A stretch of 64,000 bases of DNA from Pseudoxanthomonas sp. SE1 (lineage in GTDB: Bacteria; Pseudomonadota; Gammaproteobacteria; Xanthomonadales; Xanthomonadaceae), in the NCBI RefSeq assembly GCF_029542205.1, contig NZ_CP113783.1, forward strand, positions 248,001-312,000, given 5' to 3'. Below the pieces are notes generated by a model. The model made no database searches. It was not told where the DNA came from and saw only the letters and a list, made by a program, of their open reading frames with translations. A program made the translations under genes and the position numbers. Positions 35,813 through 44,385 of the stretch are shown piece by piece. Numbering within the stretch: the first letter of the stretch is position 1; each line of letters begins with the position of its first letter.

Positions 35813-36874
35813 TCAGGCGCGGCGTTCGTACCAGGGCTTCGACGCGTTGACGATGCGGACGACGGACAACATCACGGGCACCTCCACCAGCACGCCGACC
35901 ACCGTGGCCAGCGCCGCGCCGGAATGCACGCCGAACACGCCAACGGCCGTCGCCACGGCGAGCTCGAAGAAATTGCTGGCGCCGATCAGCGCCGACGGGC
36001 CCGCCACGCAATGGGCCACGCCCAGCCTGCGGTTGAGCCAGTAGGACACGCCGGCGTTGAAGTACACCTGGATCACGATGGGCACTGCGAGGATCGCGAT
36101 GATCAGCGGCTGGTCGACGATCTGGCGGCCCTGGAAACCGAACAGCAGCACCAGCGTGAGCAGCAGCGCGCCCAGCGACACCGGCCCCAGTCGCCTGAGC
36201 AGCGCCTGCAGCGCGACCTCGCCGCCGCGGTGCAGTATCCAGCCGCGCAGTATCGCCGCGACGATGACCGGCACCACGATGTACAGCGCCACCGACAGCA
36301 TCAGCGTCGCCCACGGCACGGTGATGGACGAGATGCCCAGCAGCAGGCCGACGATGGGCGCGAAGGCCACCACCATGATCGCGTCGTTCAGCGCGACCTG
36401 GCTGAGCGTGAAGCGCGGCTCGCCATCGCACAGGTGGCTCCACACGAACACCATCGCGGTGCACGGCGCTGCCGCCAAAAGGATAAGCCCGGCCACGTAC
36501 GAATCGATCTGCGCTGCAGGCAGGTGACCGGCGAACACATGGCGCACGAACAGCCACGCCAGCAATGCCATCGAGAACGGCTTGATCGCCCAGTTCACGA
36601 ACACGGTGACGCCGATGCCCTTCCAGTGCCGCTTCACGTCGCCCATCGCGCGGAAGTCGATCTTCAGCAGCATCGGGATGATCATCAGCCAGATCAGCAC
36701 CGCCACCGGCAGGTTCACCTTGGCGATTTCGGCCGCCCCCAAGGTGGCGAACGCGCCCGGCAGCAGATAGCCCAGTGCCGTGCCCACTCCGATGCAGCCC
36801 AGTACCCACCAGGTCAGGTGGCGCTCGAAACCGCCCATGCGGCGCGACAACGGCGGCGTGCCGGCTGTCGTCAT
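35813..36874 (-). CDS. acr3: Arsenite efflux transporter Acr3
   Basis: A 353-residue membrane protein with about ten helices that exports arsenite by the proton gradient. Conserved stretches are VNLPVAVLIWLMIIPMLLKI, NWAIKPFSMALLAWLF, LILLAAAPCTAMVFVWSHL with the essential Cys, and GPSALIGASNFFELAVATAV. I use the ATG at 36874, which overlaps the arsR stop (ATGA); an upstream in-frame extension lies inside arsR and is not likely used. Acr3 is the exit step for ArsC product. Confidence 0.94.
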   Translation of the reverse strand: MTTAGTPPLSRRMGGFERHLTWWVLGCIGVGTALGYLLPGAFATLGAAEIAKVNLPVAVLIWLMIIPMLLKIDFRAMGDVKRHWKGIGVTVFVNWAIKPFSMALLAWLFVRHVFAGHLPAAQIDSYVAGLILLAAAPCTAMVFVWSHLCDGEPRFTLSQVALNDAIMVVAFAPIVGLLLGISSITVPWATLMLSVALYIVVPVIVAAILRGWILHRGGEVALQALLRRLGPVSLGALLLTLVLLFGFQGRQIVDQPLIIAILAVPIVIQVYFNAGVSYWLNRRLGVAHCVAGPSALIGASNFFELAVATAVGVFGVHSGAALATVVGVLVEVPVMLSVVRIVNASKPWYERRA

Positions 36875-37206
36875 GCACAACCTTCCGGACCGCACGGCGC
36901 GGCGGGCGCGCACTGCGCCGTGTCGCCACCGCAGCAGTTGCGGGTCAGGAATTCGAGCAGCGCGTTCATCGCCGCGAAGTCGGCCCGGTAGCAGACGTGC
37001 CGGCCGCGCGCCTCGCTCTGCACCAGCCCTGCGGCCACCAGTTCCTTCAGGTGGAACGACAGCGTGGCGCCCGGCAATGCCAAGGCTTCGGCGATCTCGC
37101 CCGCCATGCGGCCGGACGGGCCGGCCTCGACCAGCAGGCGGAAGACCGCCAGGCGGGTGGTCTGGCCCAGGGCGGCCAGGGCAGTGGTTGCGTTCTTTAT
37201 TTCCAT
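36871..37206 (-). CDS. arsR: ArsR-family arsenic-responsive repressor
   Basis: A 111-residue winged-helix repressor. The DNA-binding helices are around MAGEIAEALALPGATLSFHL and KELVAAGLVQSEARGRHVCY. Instead of the ELCVC metal site in the recognition helix of E. coli ArsR, the Cys residues cluster at the C-terminus: C91-C92, C99, C105 and C110 (NCCGGDTAQC and PCGPEGC). This matches ArsR types that bind As(III) through C-terminal vicinal cysteines. Arsenite binding should release the divergent promoter region 37207-37247 and free both the acr3 run and the hydroxylase-arsH pair. Confidence 0.92.
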   Translation of the reverse strand: MEIKNATTALAALGQTTRLAVFRLLVEAGPSGRMAGEIAEALALPGATLSFHLKELVAAGLVQSEARGRHVCYRADFAAMNALLEFLTRNCCGGDTAQCAPAAPCGPEGCA

Positions 37207-37247
37207 GTTTCTAGAATAGTCGAACGAAACCAGCCTATCAATCGCGC
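37207..37247. promoter_or_regulatory. 41-bp divergent promoter/operator of the ars locus
   Basis: Only 41 bp lie between the arsR and hydroxylase start codons, so the two promoters must overlap each other or the coding ends. An imperfect inverted repeat GTTTC (37208-37212)...GAAAC (37226-37230) is a candidate ArsR site, but is weak. Shared repressor control of both arms is the simplest reading. Confidence 0.5.
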
Positions 37248-38141
37248 ATGACAGAACGACGACACGTCCGTTGGCACTGGCCCCATCTGCTGCTGCTCGC
37301 CGGGATTCCGCTGATGGCCACCACCACGCAGCGCCTGCAGTGGTCGACGTCCAGCGCCTTGTTCGGCTGGCTGGTATTCAACCTGGCGGTGCAGGCGTTG
37401 GCCGAGCGCTGGCGACCGTTCCGCCCGGAATGGCAGGCCACCCCGCGTCACGTGCGGCGTGATGGCGCGATAGGGGTGTTGAACCTGGCCGCCGATGCCG
37501 CCGCGTCCGCTGCCTTGACCGCGCTGGTCGTCGCCTATCTCCCCGGGCACAGCACGTGGCCGATGGCGGTCCAGATCGTGGTCGGCCTGCTGGTAGCGGA
37601 GTTCGGCGCCTACTGGATGCACCGCTGGAGTCACAGCGGGCACTGGTTGTGGCGTGTGCATCTGCTTCACCACCGGCCCGACCGGCTCAACGTCGCCAAC
37701 GCCATCACCGCGCATCCGATCAATGCCGTATACGACAAGCTCGTTCGGACGCTGCCGCTGCTGGCCCTCGGTCTCGCGCCCGAGGCCATGGTGGGCATCG
37801 CGCTGTTCGGTTTGACCCAGACCCTGGCCGTCCACGCCAACGTGGCGGGAAGTATCGGACCGCTCAACCGGCTGGTAGGCAGCGCGGAACTGCATCGTCT
37901 GCATCACAGCGCGCGTGCAGAGGAGGCCGGAAACTACGGTACGGCGCTGCCCCTGTGGGACCAGGTGTTCGGTACTTACCGCCGCGGCGAAGCGCCGACC
38001 CGGATAGGCGTGTTTGAGCCCTCACGCTATCCCAGCGAATGGCAGATCGGCGCTCTGCTGGCGTGGCCTTTCCTGAAAATCCTGCCCTGCCAGGGCAGCG
38101 CATGCGTGCCCCGATGCTGCCGCGCCTCGCGCCCGGCCTGA
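37248..38141 (+). CDS. Membrane di-iron hydroxylase (sterol desaturase/fatty acid hydroxylase family)
   Basis: A 297-residue membrane protein with about four hydrophobic segments and the His clusters of the membrane di-iron oxygenase family: HRWSHSGH (about residues 125-132), HLLHH (about 138-142) and ELHRLHHS (about 214-221). The family hydroxylates or desaturates lipids and alkyl chains. It diverges from arsR across 41 bp and its TGA overlaps an ATG of arsH (TGATG at 38139-38143), so it is very likely arsenic-inducible and co-translated with arsH. A role in arsenic metabolism is not established; membrane-lipid repair or oxidation of an organoarsenical are guesses. The last 15 residues are Cys/Arg-rich ([11 protein letters not shown]). 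Confidence 0.87.
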   Translation: MTERRHVRWHWPHLLLLAGIPLMATTTQRLQWSTSSALFGWLVFNLAVQALAERWRPFRPEWQATPRHVRRDGAIGVLNLAADAAASAALTALVVAYLPGHSTWPMAVQIVVGLLVAEFGAYWMHRWSHSGHWLWRVHLLHHRPDRLNVANAITAHPINAVYDKLVRTLPLLALGLAPEAMVGIALFGLTQTLAVHANVAGSIGPLNRLVGSAELHRLHHSARAEEAGNYGTALPLWDQVFGTYRRGEAPTRIGVFEPSRYPSEWQIGALLAWPFLKILPCQGSACVPRCCRASRPA

Positions 38142-38173
38142 TGACCCCCGACTCAACGAGCGAAAAGAACGCC

Positions 38174-38992
38174 ATGAACCAACCACGCCTGCTGCATGTG
38201 GCGCCCGAAGCCCTCGACATCCCCGATACCGGCAAGCTCGCCATTGGCGGCTCCACGCACCCGCCGCGCATCCTGATCCTGTACGGCTCGCTGCGTCCGC
38301 AATCCTTCAGCCGAAAACTGGCCCTGGAAGCCGAGCGCCTGCTGCAGCATTTCGGTGCAGAGACGCGCGTGTTCCATCCGCACGACCTGCCCATCCTGGA
38401 CAGCGTGGGTGCGGACCATGCCGAGGTGCAGCGGCTGCGCGCGTGGTCGCAGTGGTCCGAGGGCCAGGTGTGGGTCAGTCCGGAGCGCCACGGCACCCTG
38501 TCGGCGGTGTTCAAGAACCAGATCGACTGGCTGCCGCTGTCCGAGGGCAGCGTGCGCCCCACGCAGGGCCGCACGCTCGCGGTCATGCAGGTGTGCGGCG
38601 GTTCGCAATCGTTCAACGTGGTCAATGCGTTGCGCGTGCTGGGTCGCTGGATGCGCATGGTCACCATCCCCAACCAGTCGTCCGTGCCGAAGGCCTGGCA
38701 GGAATTCGATGACGAAGGCCGCATGAAGCCCTCGCCGTACTACGACCGCGTGGTGGACGTGATGGAGGAACTGGTGAAGTTCACCCTGATGGTGCGCGAC
38801 CGCAGCGACTACCTGACCAGCCGTTACAGCGAACGCAAGGGCGATCTGGCGTCGCGCGCCGCGACGGAAGCGTCCGGGGTGGTCGAGCGGGCCCCGCCTG
38901 TTGCGCCCTTGCCTGCCGTCTCACGACAGGATGGGGCCACCGTCGCCCCTGAGAAGGCCTGCTGCGGGCCTGCCTGCTGCGCAGCCAGGTAG
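38174..38992 (+). CDS. arsH: ArsH NADPH-dependent FMN reductase / organoarsenical oxidase
   Basis: A 272-residue flavodoxin-like protein. The FMN phosphate loop is [15 protein letters not shown] (about residues 37-51), followed by [20 protein letters not shown] and [20 protein letters not shown], ArsH signatures. ArsH oxidises trivalent methyl and aromatic arsenicals to pentavalent forms, and reduces quinones or chromate in vitro. An alternative start at 38141 overlaps the hydroxylase stop and would add 11 residues; I use 38174 because the family N-terminus follows it. The C-terminus has an unusual tail ending [12 protein letters not shown] with four Cys. Confidence 0.92.
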   Translation: MNQPRLLHVAPEALDIPDTGKLAIGGSTHPPRILILYGSLRPQSFSRKLALEAERLLQHFGAETRVFHPHDLPILDSVGADHAEVQRLRAWSQWSEGQVWVSPERHGTLSAVFKNQIDWLPLSEGSVRPTQGRTLAVMQVCGGSQSFNVVNALRVLGRWMRMVTIPNQSSVPKAWQEFDDEGRMKPSPYYDRVVDVMEELVKFTLMVRDRSDYLTSRYSERKGDLASRAATEASGVVERAPPVAPLPAVSRQDGATVAPEKACCGPACCAAR

Positions 38993-39036
38993 CGATATCC
39001 GGACAAACGGGGCTTCATGTGCGGGGGCGGGCCACG

Positions 39037-39054
39037 TATACTCCCCCCCACTAT
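39037..39054. promoter_or_regulatory. Candidate FrmR operator (C-tract flanked by TAT/CTAT)
   Basis: TATACTCCCCCCCACTAT has the layout of operators of the CsoR/RcnR/FrmR family: a run of C or G flanked by TA-rich ends. It lies 18 bp upstream of the frmR ATG, where autoregulation is expected. Confidence 0.6.
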
Positions 39055-39071
39055 CAAGGTGCGTGGCCGAC

Positions 39072-40558
<1,487 letters not shown>

Positions 40559-40566
40559 TGTTCAAG

Positions 40567-40721
40567 CCCCTCTCCCGCCGGGAGAGGGGTTGGGGTGAGG
40601 GTGCGGCGACATCCGGATGGTCGGACGCTGCGCTTCTTGCCGCATCCGCATCCGGTAGCCTACCCCGCTTCGCCGAACCCTCATCCGGCGCTTCGCGCCA
40701 CCTTCTCCCGGAGGGAGAAGG
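40567..40721. repeat. Long CCCCTCTCCC/CCTTCTCCC repeat between frmA and fghA
   Basis: One end is CCCCTCTCCCGCCGGGAGAG followed by GGGGTTGGGGTGAGGGT. The other end is CCCTCATCCGGCGCTTCGCG and CCTTCTCCCGGAGGGAGAAG. Each end forms a hairpin. The same unit in the opposite orientation occurs twice at 54254-54500. It fills nearly all of the 179-bp gap in the formaldehyde operon and lies 17 bp before the fghA start. Confidence 0.85.
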
Positions 40722-40737
40722 AAAACCGGGAATCACC

Positions 40738-41574
40738 ATGACACTCGAACGCATCGAACACCGCGCCTGCTTCGGCGGCTGGCAGGACGTCTACCGCCAT
40801 CGCTCTGCCGTACTCGGTTGCGACATGACGGTCGGCGTCTACTTTCCGCCACAGGCCGAGCACGGGCCGTGCCCGGTGCTTTACTGGCTCAGCGGCCTGA
40901 CCTGCACCGAGCAGAACTTCATCACCAAGGCCGGCGCGCAGCGGTACGCCGCCGAGCACGGCATCATCCTGGTGGCACCGGACACCAGTCCGCGCGGCGA
41001 CGGCGTGGCCGATGCCGACGGCTACGACCTGGGCAAGGGCGCGGGCTTCTACGTCAACGCGACGCAGGTGCCGTGGGCCCCGCACTACCGCATGTACGAC
41101 TACATCGTCGACGAACTGCCGGCCTGGGTCGAAGCCGATCCGGCGGCGAGCGATCGACGCGCGATCAGCGGGCATTCGATGGGCGGGCATGGCGCATTGA
41201 CCATCGCGTTGAAGAACCCCGGCCGCTACCGCAGCGTGTCGGCGTTCTCGCCGATCGTCGCGCCCTCGCAGGTGCCGTGGGGCGAGAAGGCATTCGCCGC
41301 CTATCTCGGCGAAGACCGTGCGGCGTGGACGGCGCACGACGCCGTCGCACTGGTCGCGGGCGCACAGGAACGGCTGCCGCTGCTGGTCGACCAGGGCGAT
41401 GCGGATGAATTCCTGCACACGCAGCTGAAGCCGGAACTGCTGCGGGCCGCCGCCGAAGCCGCCGGCCATCCGCTGACGCTGCGCCTGCAACCCGGCTACG
41501 ACCACAGCTACTACTTCATCGCCAGTTTCATCGGCGACCACATCGCACACCACGCCAAGGCCCTGTTCCGATGA
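40738..41574 (+). CDS. fghA: S-formylglutathione hydrolase
   Basis: A 278-residue alpha/beta hydrolase that splits S-formylglutathione into formate and glutathione, the second step after FrmA. The nucleophile elbow is [12 protein letters not shown] (Ser about residue 146). Esterase D family marks are [28 protein letters not shown] and the C-terminal [13 protein letters not shown] with the catalytic His. The frame is open upstream into the repeat, but ATG 40738 gives the family N-terminus. Its TGA overlaps the start of the next gene (ATGA). Confidence 0.95.
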   Translation: MTLERIEHRACFGGWQDVYRHRSAVLGCDMTVGVYFPPQAEHGPCPVLYWLSGLTCTEQNFITKAGAQRYAAEHGIILVAPDTSPRGDGVADADGYDLGKGAGFYVNATQVPWAPHYRMYDYIVDELPAWVEADPAASDRRAISGHSMGGHGALTIALKNPGRYRSVSAFSPIVAPSQVPWGEKAFAAYLGEDRAAWTAHDAVALVAGAQERLPLLVDQGDADEFLHTQLKPELLRAAAEAAGHPLTLRLQPGYDHSYYFIASFIGDHIAHHAKALFR

Positions 41575-41906
41575 GTCTCGACCACACTGCAGTGTCGTCC
41601 GTACCGCTGGTGTTCTACGTCCGTCTGCGCGTGAAGCCTGAGCGCGTCGACGAATGGCTGCGTGCGGTGCACGCTATCGTCGATGCGATGTCGAAGGAGG
41701 ACACGTTCCTGTCGTGCGCACTGCATCGAGATGCCAACGATCCCACGCTGTTCACCCTCTATGAACGCTGGGCCGAACCCGACGTGGCCACCTTCCTCGA
41801 GCGGCAGGACAAACCCTACCGTCGCGACTACGAGGCGCGGTTGCCCGAGTTGCTGCAGGGACCGCGCGAACCGCAGGTACTCGTGCCGTTGGCCAGCTGG
41901 CCATAA
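41571..41906 (+). CDS. ABM-domain (antibiotic biosynthesis monooxygenase-fold) protein
   Basis: A 111-residue small protein of the dimeric ferredoxin-like ABM fold (YgiN group): [40 protein letters not shown] and [14 protein letters not shown]. Such proteins are quinone monooxygenases or unassigned. It overlaps fghA by four bases, so it is co-translated with the formaldehyde genes. A role in aldehyde or quinone stress is possible but unproven. Confidence 0.85.
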   Translation: MSLDHTAVSSVPLVFYVRLRVKPERVDEWLRAVHAIVDAMSKEDTFLSCALHRDANDPTLFTLYERWAEPDVATFLERQDKPYRRDYEARLPELLQGPREPQVLVPLASWP

Positions 41907-41915
41907 CCTGACTGG

Positions 41916-41993
41916 GTCGGCAGTGCGTAGTCGGTGACGTCGAACATCGTGCCGGCGGAGAGGCGCTGCATCGAAGGCGCGGGGCGGGCTCAA
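41916..41993 (-). pseudogene. Decayed partial copy of the 3' end of the adjacent PP-loop ATPase gene
   Basis: Read leftward, this stretch encodes RAFDAA in one frame, then SAGTMF and VTDYAL in another, in the same order as RAFDAA, SAGPMF and FTDYAL at the C-terminus of the gene at 42046-42741. At DNA level CGTAGTCGGTGA is identical in both and GAACATCGTGCCGGCGGAGA matches at 18 of 20. Two internal deletions of roughly 45 and 55 bp separate the blocks. It lies beyond the repeat that follows the intact gene. Confidence 0.65.
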
Positions 41994-42049
41994 GCCCGCC
42001 GTCCCGTGGCCATCGGGTCACCGCGATGGTGGGCCAGGGCCCACCCTAC
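41983..42049. repeat. Mixed REP pair overlapping the PP-loop ATPase stop codon
   Basis: The left palindrome is GGCGGGCTCAAGCCCGCC. The right, GGTGGGCCAGGGCCCACC followed by CTAC, is a GTAG element in reverse. The CTA of that CTAC is the TAG stop of the leftward gene. The two halves have different cores, unlike the other pairs here. Confidence 0.75.
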
Positions 42050-42741
42050 GTGGGCGCGTCGGCGAGCGCGTAGTCGGTGAACGCGAAGCGCCCGTCACGC
42101 AGTTCGGTATCGCCCTTCGTCACTCCGAGGGGCGCGGTGAACATCGGGCCGGCCGAGACGCAGGTGTGGAACTCGCCGTTCTCGCCGCACGGGTCCACGC
42201 CCACCGGCAGTGCATCGAGCAGCGCGGCATCGAATGCACGCCCGGCGAATGAAGCATCGAGTTGTTGCGTGTCCACGCAGCACAGGTGCGCGCGCAGGCC
42301 ACCGTCGATCATCTCGCGCGCAAGCGTCGCCGTGTCGCTGCCGAACAGTGGCGTCAGTACGTCCCAGCCGATGCGCGCCAGGTTCTGCACGCGGTATGCG
42401 CGGATGTCCTCCAGGAACAGGTCACCGAAGGCCATCGTGCGCAGCCCGGGCCAGCGCCGGGTGGCGTCCGCCAGCGCTTTCGTCATGGCGATTTCGTAGT
42501 CCTGGTTGGTGCAGGCCGCCGGAATCATGGCCTCGATCACGGGCAATCCGGTCGCATCCGCCTGTGCATGCAGGACGCTGCGCCGGATGCCCTGCATCGA
42601 CACCCGGCCATACGCTTCCGTCACCGTGGTCAGCAGGCCGACGACGTCCACGTCGTTCCGCGTGCGCAGGACATGCAGCGTCCACGCCGCATCCTTGCCA
42701 CCGCTCCAGGCCAGCAATGCAGGCGTGCGACGCACTGTCAT
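42046..42741 (-). CDS. Diphthine-ammonia-ligase-like PP-loop ATPase (DUF71/DPH6 family)
   Basis: A 231-residue adenine-nucleotide alpha-hydrolase-fold protein. The pyrophosphatase loop is LLAWSGGKDAAWTLHVL near residues 9-25. Other family marks are GDLFLEDIRAYRVQNLARIG, TPLFGSDTATLAREMIDGGL and DPCGENGEFHTCVSAGPMF, the GENGEFH motif being diagnostic. Eukaryotic relatives amidate diphthine; bacteria lack diphthamide, so the substrate here is unknown. The stop codon comes from the adjoining repeat, and a decayed copy of the gene end lies beyond it. Confidence 0.87.
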   Translation of the reverse strand: MTVRRTPALLAWSGGKDAAWTLHVLRTRNDVDVVGLLTTVTEAYGRVSMQGIRRSVLHAQADATGLPVIEAMIPAACTNQDYEIAMTKALADATRRWPGLRTMAFGDLFLEDIRAYRVQNLARIGWDVLTPLFGSDTATLAREMIDGGLRAHLCCVDTQQLDASFAGRAFDAALLDALPVGVDPCGENGEFHTCVSAGPMFTAPLGVTKGDTELRDGRFAFTDYALADAPT

Positions 42742-42771
42742 CGGATGGTGGGTCCGCGCACAGGCCGCGCG

Positions 42772-43116
42772 CTACGCGGCCGAGACGTCGCGCAGTTCCC
42801 ACGCATGGCCCGCCAGCAGCCGCAGGCGGTGCTTGAGGACCTGCCCCGGGATGGAAGAGGTCGCCACCAGCAGGATGCTGAGATCGTCCTGCTGGCCGCG
42901 CACCGTCGCGGCGTCGTCGGTGACACCAAGGCCGGGATCGACTTCATCGGGTTCTTCCTGGCGTGCACGCCAGCGCTCGAACAGGCTGCTGGTGCGCAGC
43001 GCGTGCTGCAACTGCGCGGCGAATTCGTCTGCGCCGTGGGCATCGAAACTGAAAGCCGGATCGCCGCCGCGTGCGCGGGCGGGATTGGGCAGACTGATGT
43101 AGTAACGGACCGCCAT
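42772..43116 (-). CDS. Hypothetical protein
   Basis: A 114-residue soluble protein that I do not recognise. It starts MAVRYYISLPNPARARGGDP, has an acidic middle (RQEEPDEVDPGLGVTDD) and ends with LKHRLRLLAGHAWELRDVSA. There is no signal peptide, membrane segment or Cys. Codon positions show the strong third-base GC expected of a real gene in this genome. It lies 30 bp upstream of the PP-loop ATPase on the same strand, and the two are probably co-transcribed. A GGGGGCG site precedes the ATG. Confidence 0.65.
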   Translation of the reverse strand: MAVRYYISLPNPARARGGDPAFSFDAHGADEFAAQLQHALRTSSLFERWRARQEEPDEVDPGLGVTDDAATVRGQQDDLSILLVATSSIPGQVLKHRLRLLAGHAWELRDVSAA

Positions 43117-43171
43117 GGCGCCCCCGGTTCAAGCCAGGGGCATAGCGTAGCCCCGCCGCGTTAGGCCGTCG

Positions 43172-44119
43172 TTATGTCGCCTTGAACGGTGCGGGCGGCG
43201 CGGCGAAGGCGGCCACCACGGCGCCCTTGCCCACGTTGACCATGCCGGTCAGGCTCATGACGCTTTCGAACACCTCGACCTTGTTGTTCTCGCAGATGTC
43301 GCGCAGGCGCTGGTAGCCCGGCAGGGCGCGCAGTTCCGACAGTTCGCCGCCGTAGCTCAGGCAGACGGTGGGCGTCATCAGGCCGGCCATCACCCGGTTG
43401 CCGGTGAACTTGAACATCTGTTCCACGGCGTTATCGAAGCCCTTGATCTTCGCCACCGGCTCGGTGTTGCCGGCGTGGCCATACAGCACAGGCTTGATGT
43501 CCAGCGCGCTGCCCAGCGCGGCGCTGAGCAGGCCGACGCTGCGGTCGCCCTTGGTGCGGGCGCGGTTGCGCAGGTAGTACAGGTCGCGCGGGATCATGTA
43601 GCCGTGCGTGTTCTGCGCCAGTTCCTCCAGGCGCACGCGGATCTGCTGCACGTTGGCGCCGGCATCGCGCATGCGCACCGCTTCCACGGCGGTGATGCCC
43701 TGTGCGGCGAACAGGTTCTGCGTATCGATCACCCGCAACGCGAACGGCGAGTTGTGGCCCGCGGCCTGCCGCACCGGCTTGTAGTCGTTGAGGATGGCGA
43801 AGCTGGCCTGCATCGCGTTCTCGTGGATCGGCGAGCGCGTCTTGGTGATCGTCATGCAGAAGACGTGGTCGTAGTCGATCACCAGCCGGCCCAGGAACAG
43901 GTCGCGGATCTGGTTGACGGTGAACGGCGTGGTCTCCGCCTCATGCCCGCGCTCGGCCACGTGCGCGTGCAGGAAGCTCAGCGTCGCCTGTTCGTCGCGA
44001 TGGTCTGCGAGTACGGCTTCGCCGATGCGCACCGTGATCGGCAGGATCACGATGTTGTGTTGTTCAAGGTATTCCAGCGGCAGGTCGCACGCCGAATCGA
44101 CGACTATTCCAATGCGCAT
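43172..44119 (-). CDS. DegV-family fatty-acid-binding protein
   Basis: A 315-residue two-domain protein of the DegV/EDD family: GIVVDSACDLPLEYLEQHNI at the N-terminus, ETTPFTVNQIRDLF where the fatty-acid carboxylate is bound, and ALDIKPVLYGHAGNTEPVAK in the second domain. DegV-like FakB proteins present fatty acids to the kinase FakA; no fakA is seen here. The ATG at 44119 follows GGGAGGGG, a strong ribosome site. It diverges from the diguanylate cyclase, leaving a 266-bp intergenic region with a CRP/Clp-type site. Confidence 0.87.
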   Translation of the reverse strand: MRIGIVVDSACDLPLEYLEQHNIVILPITVRIGEAVLADHRDEQATLSFLHAHVAERGHEAETTPFTVNQIRDLFLGRLVIDYDHVFCMTITKTRSPIHENAMQASFAILNDYKPVRQAAGHNSPFALRVIDTQNLFAAQGITAVEAVRMRDAGANVQQIRVRLEELAQNTHGYMIPRDLYYLRNRARTKGDRSVGLLSAALGSALDIKPVLYGHAGNTEPVAKIKGFDNAVEQMFKFTGNRVMAGLMTPTVCLSYGGELSELRALPGYQRLRDICENNKVEVFESVMSLTGMVNVGKGAVVAAFAAPPAPFKAT

Positions 44120-44294
44120 CTCAGCCCCTCCCGGCATCCATCGCATCTGCTCTTATCTCCGCAAAACTAGCGGACATCCACCGGCTCGTCGTCGCGTAAA
44201 CGCGTGAAGTGTGAGTTGCGTCACCTTTTACGCCCCTGTGGCACAGGAAGAAACGTGGGCTGCGTCCGCCAACGGCTGAGGCGCGCGACCCATT

Positions 44295-44316
44295 GTTTAT
44301 GTGATAGGTGTCACAT
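44295..44316. promoter_or_regulatory. Perfect CRP/Clp-type site upstream of diguanylate cyclase
   Basis: An 8-bp arm dyad, TTATGTGA-TAGGTG-TCACATAA, contains the consensus TGTGA-N6-TCACA of the CRP family. It is centred 80 bp upstream of the cyclase ATG in the region shared with the DegV gene. In xanthomonads the CRP homologue Clp binds this sequence and is released by c-di-GMP. Confidence 0.8.
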
Positions 44317-44385
44317 AATTATCAGATTCTGGCTTGTCGGTGGCGGGGCCCGGCCCGACACTCGCCTTGAACGCGATGGGGCAAC

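Noticed and set aside
32492..38992. Arsenic locus as a recent genomic island
   Set aside because: Base composition looks like that of the neighbours, and no integrase, tRNA end, direct repeats or transposase were seen at the borders.
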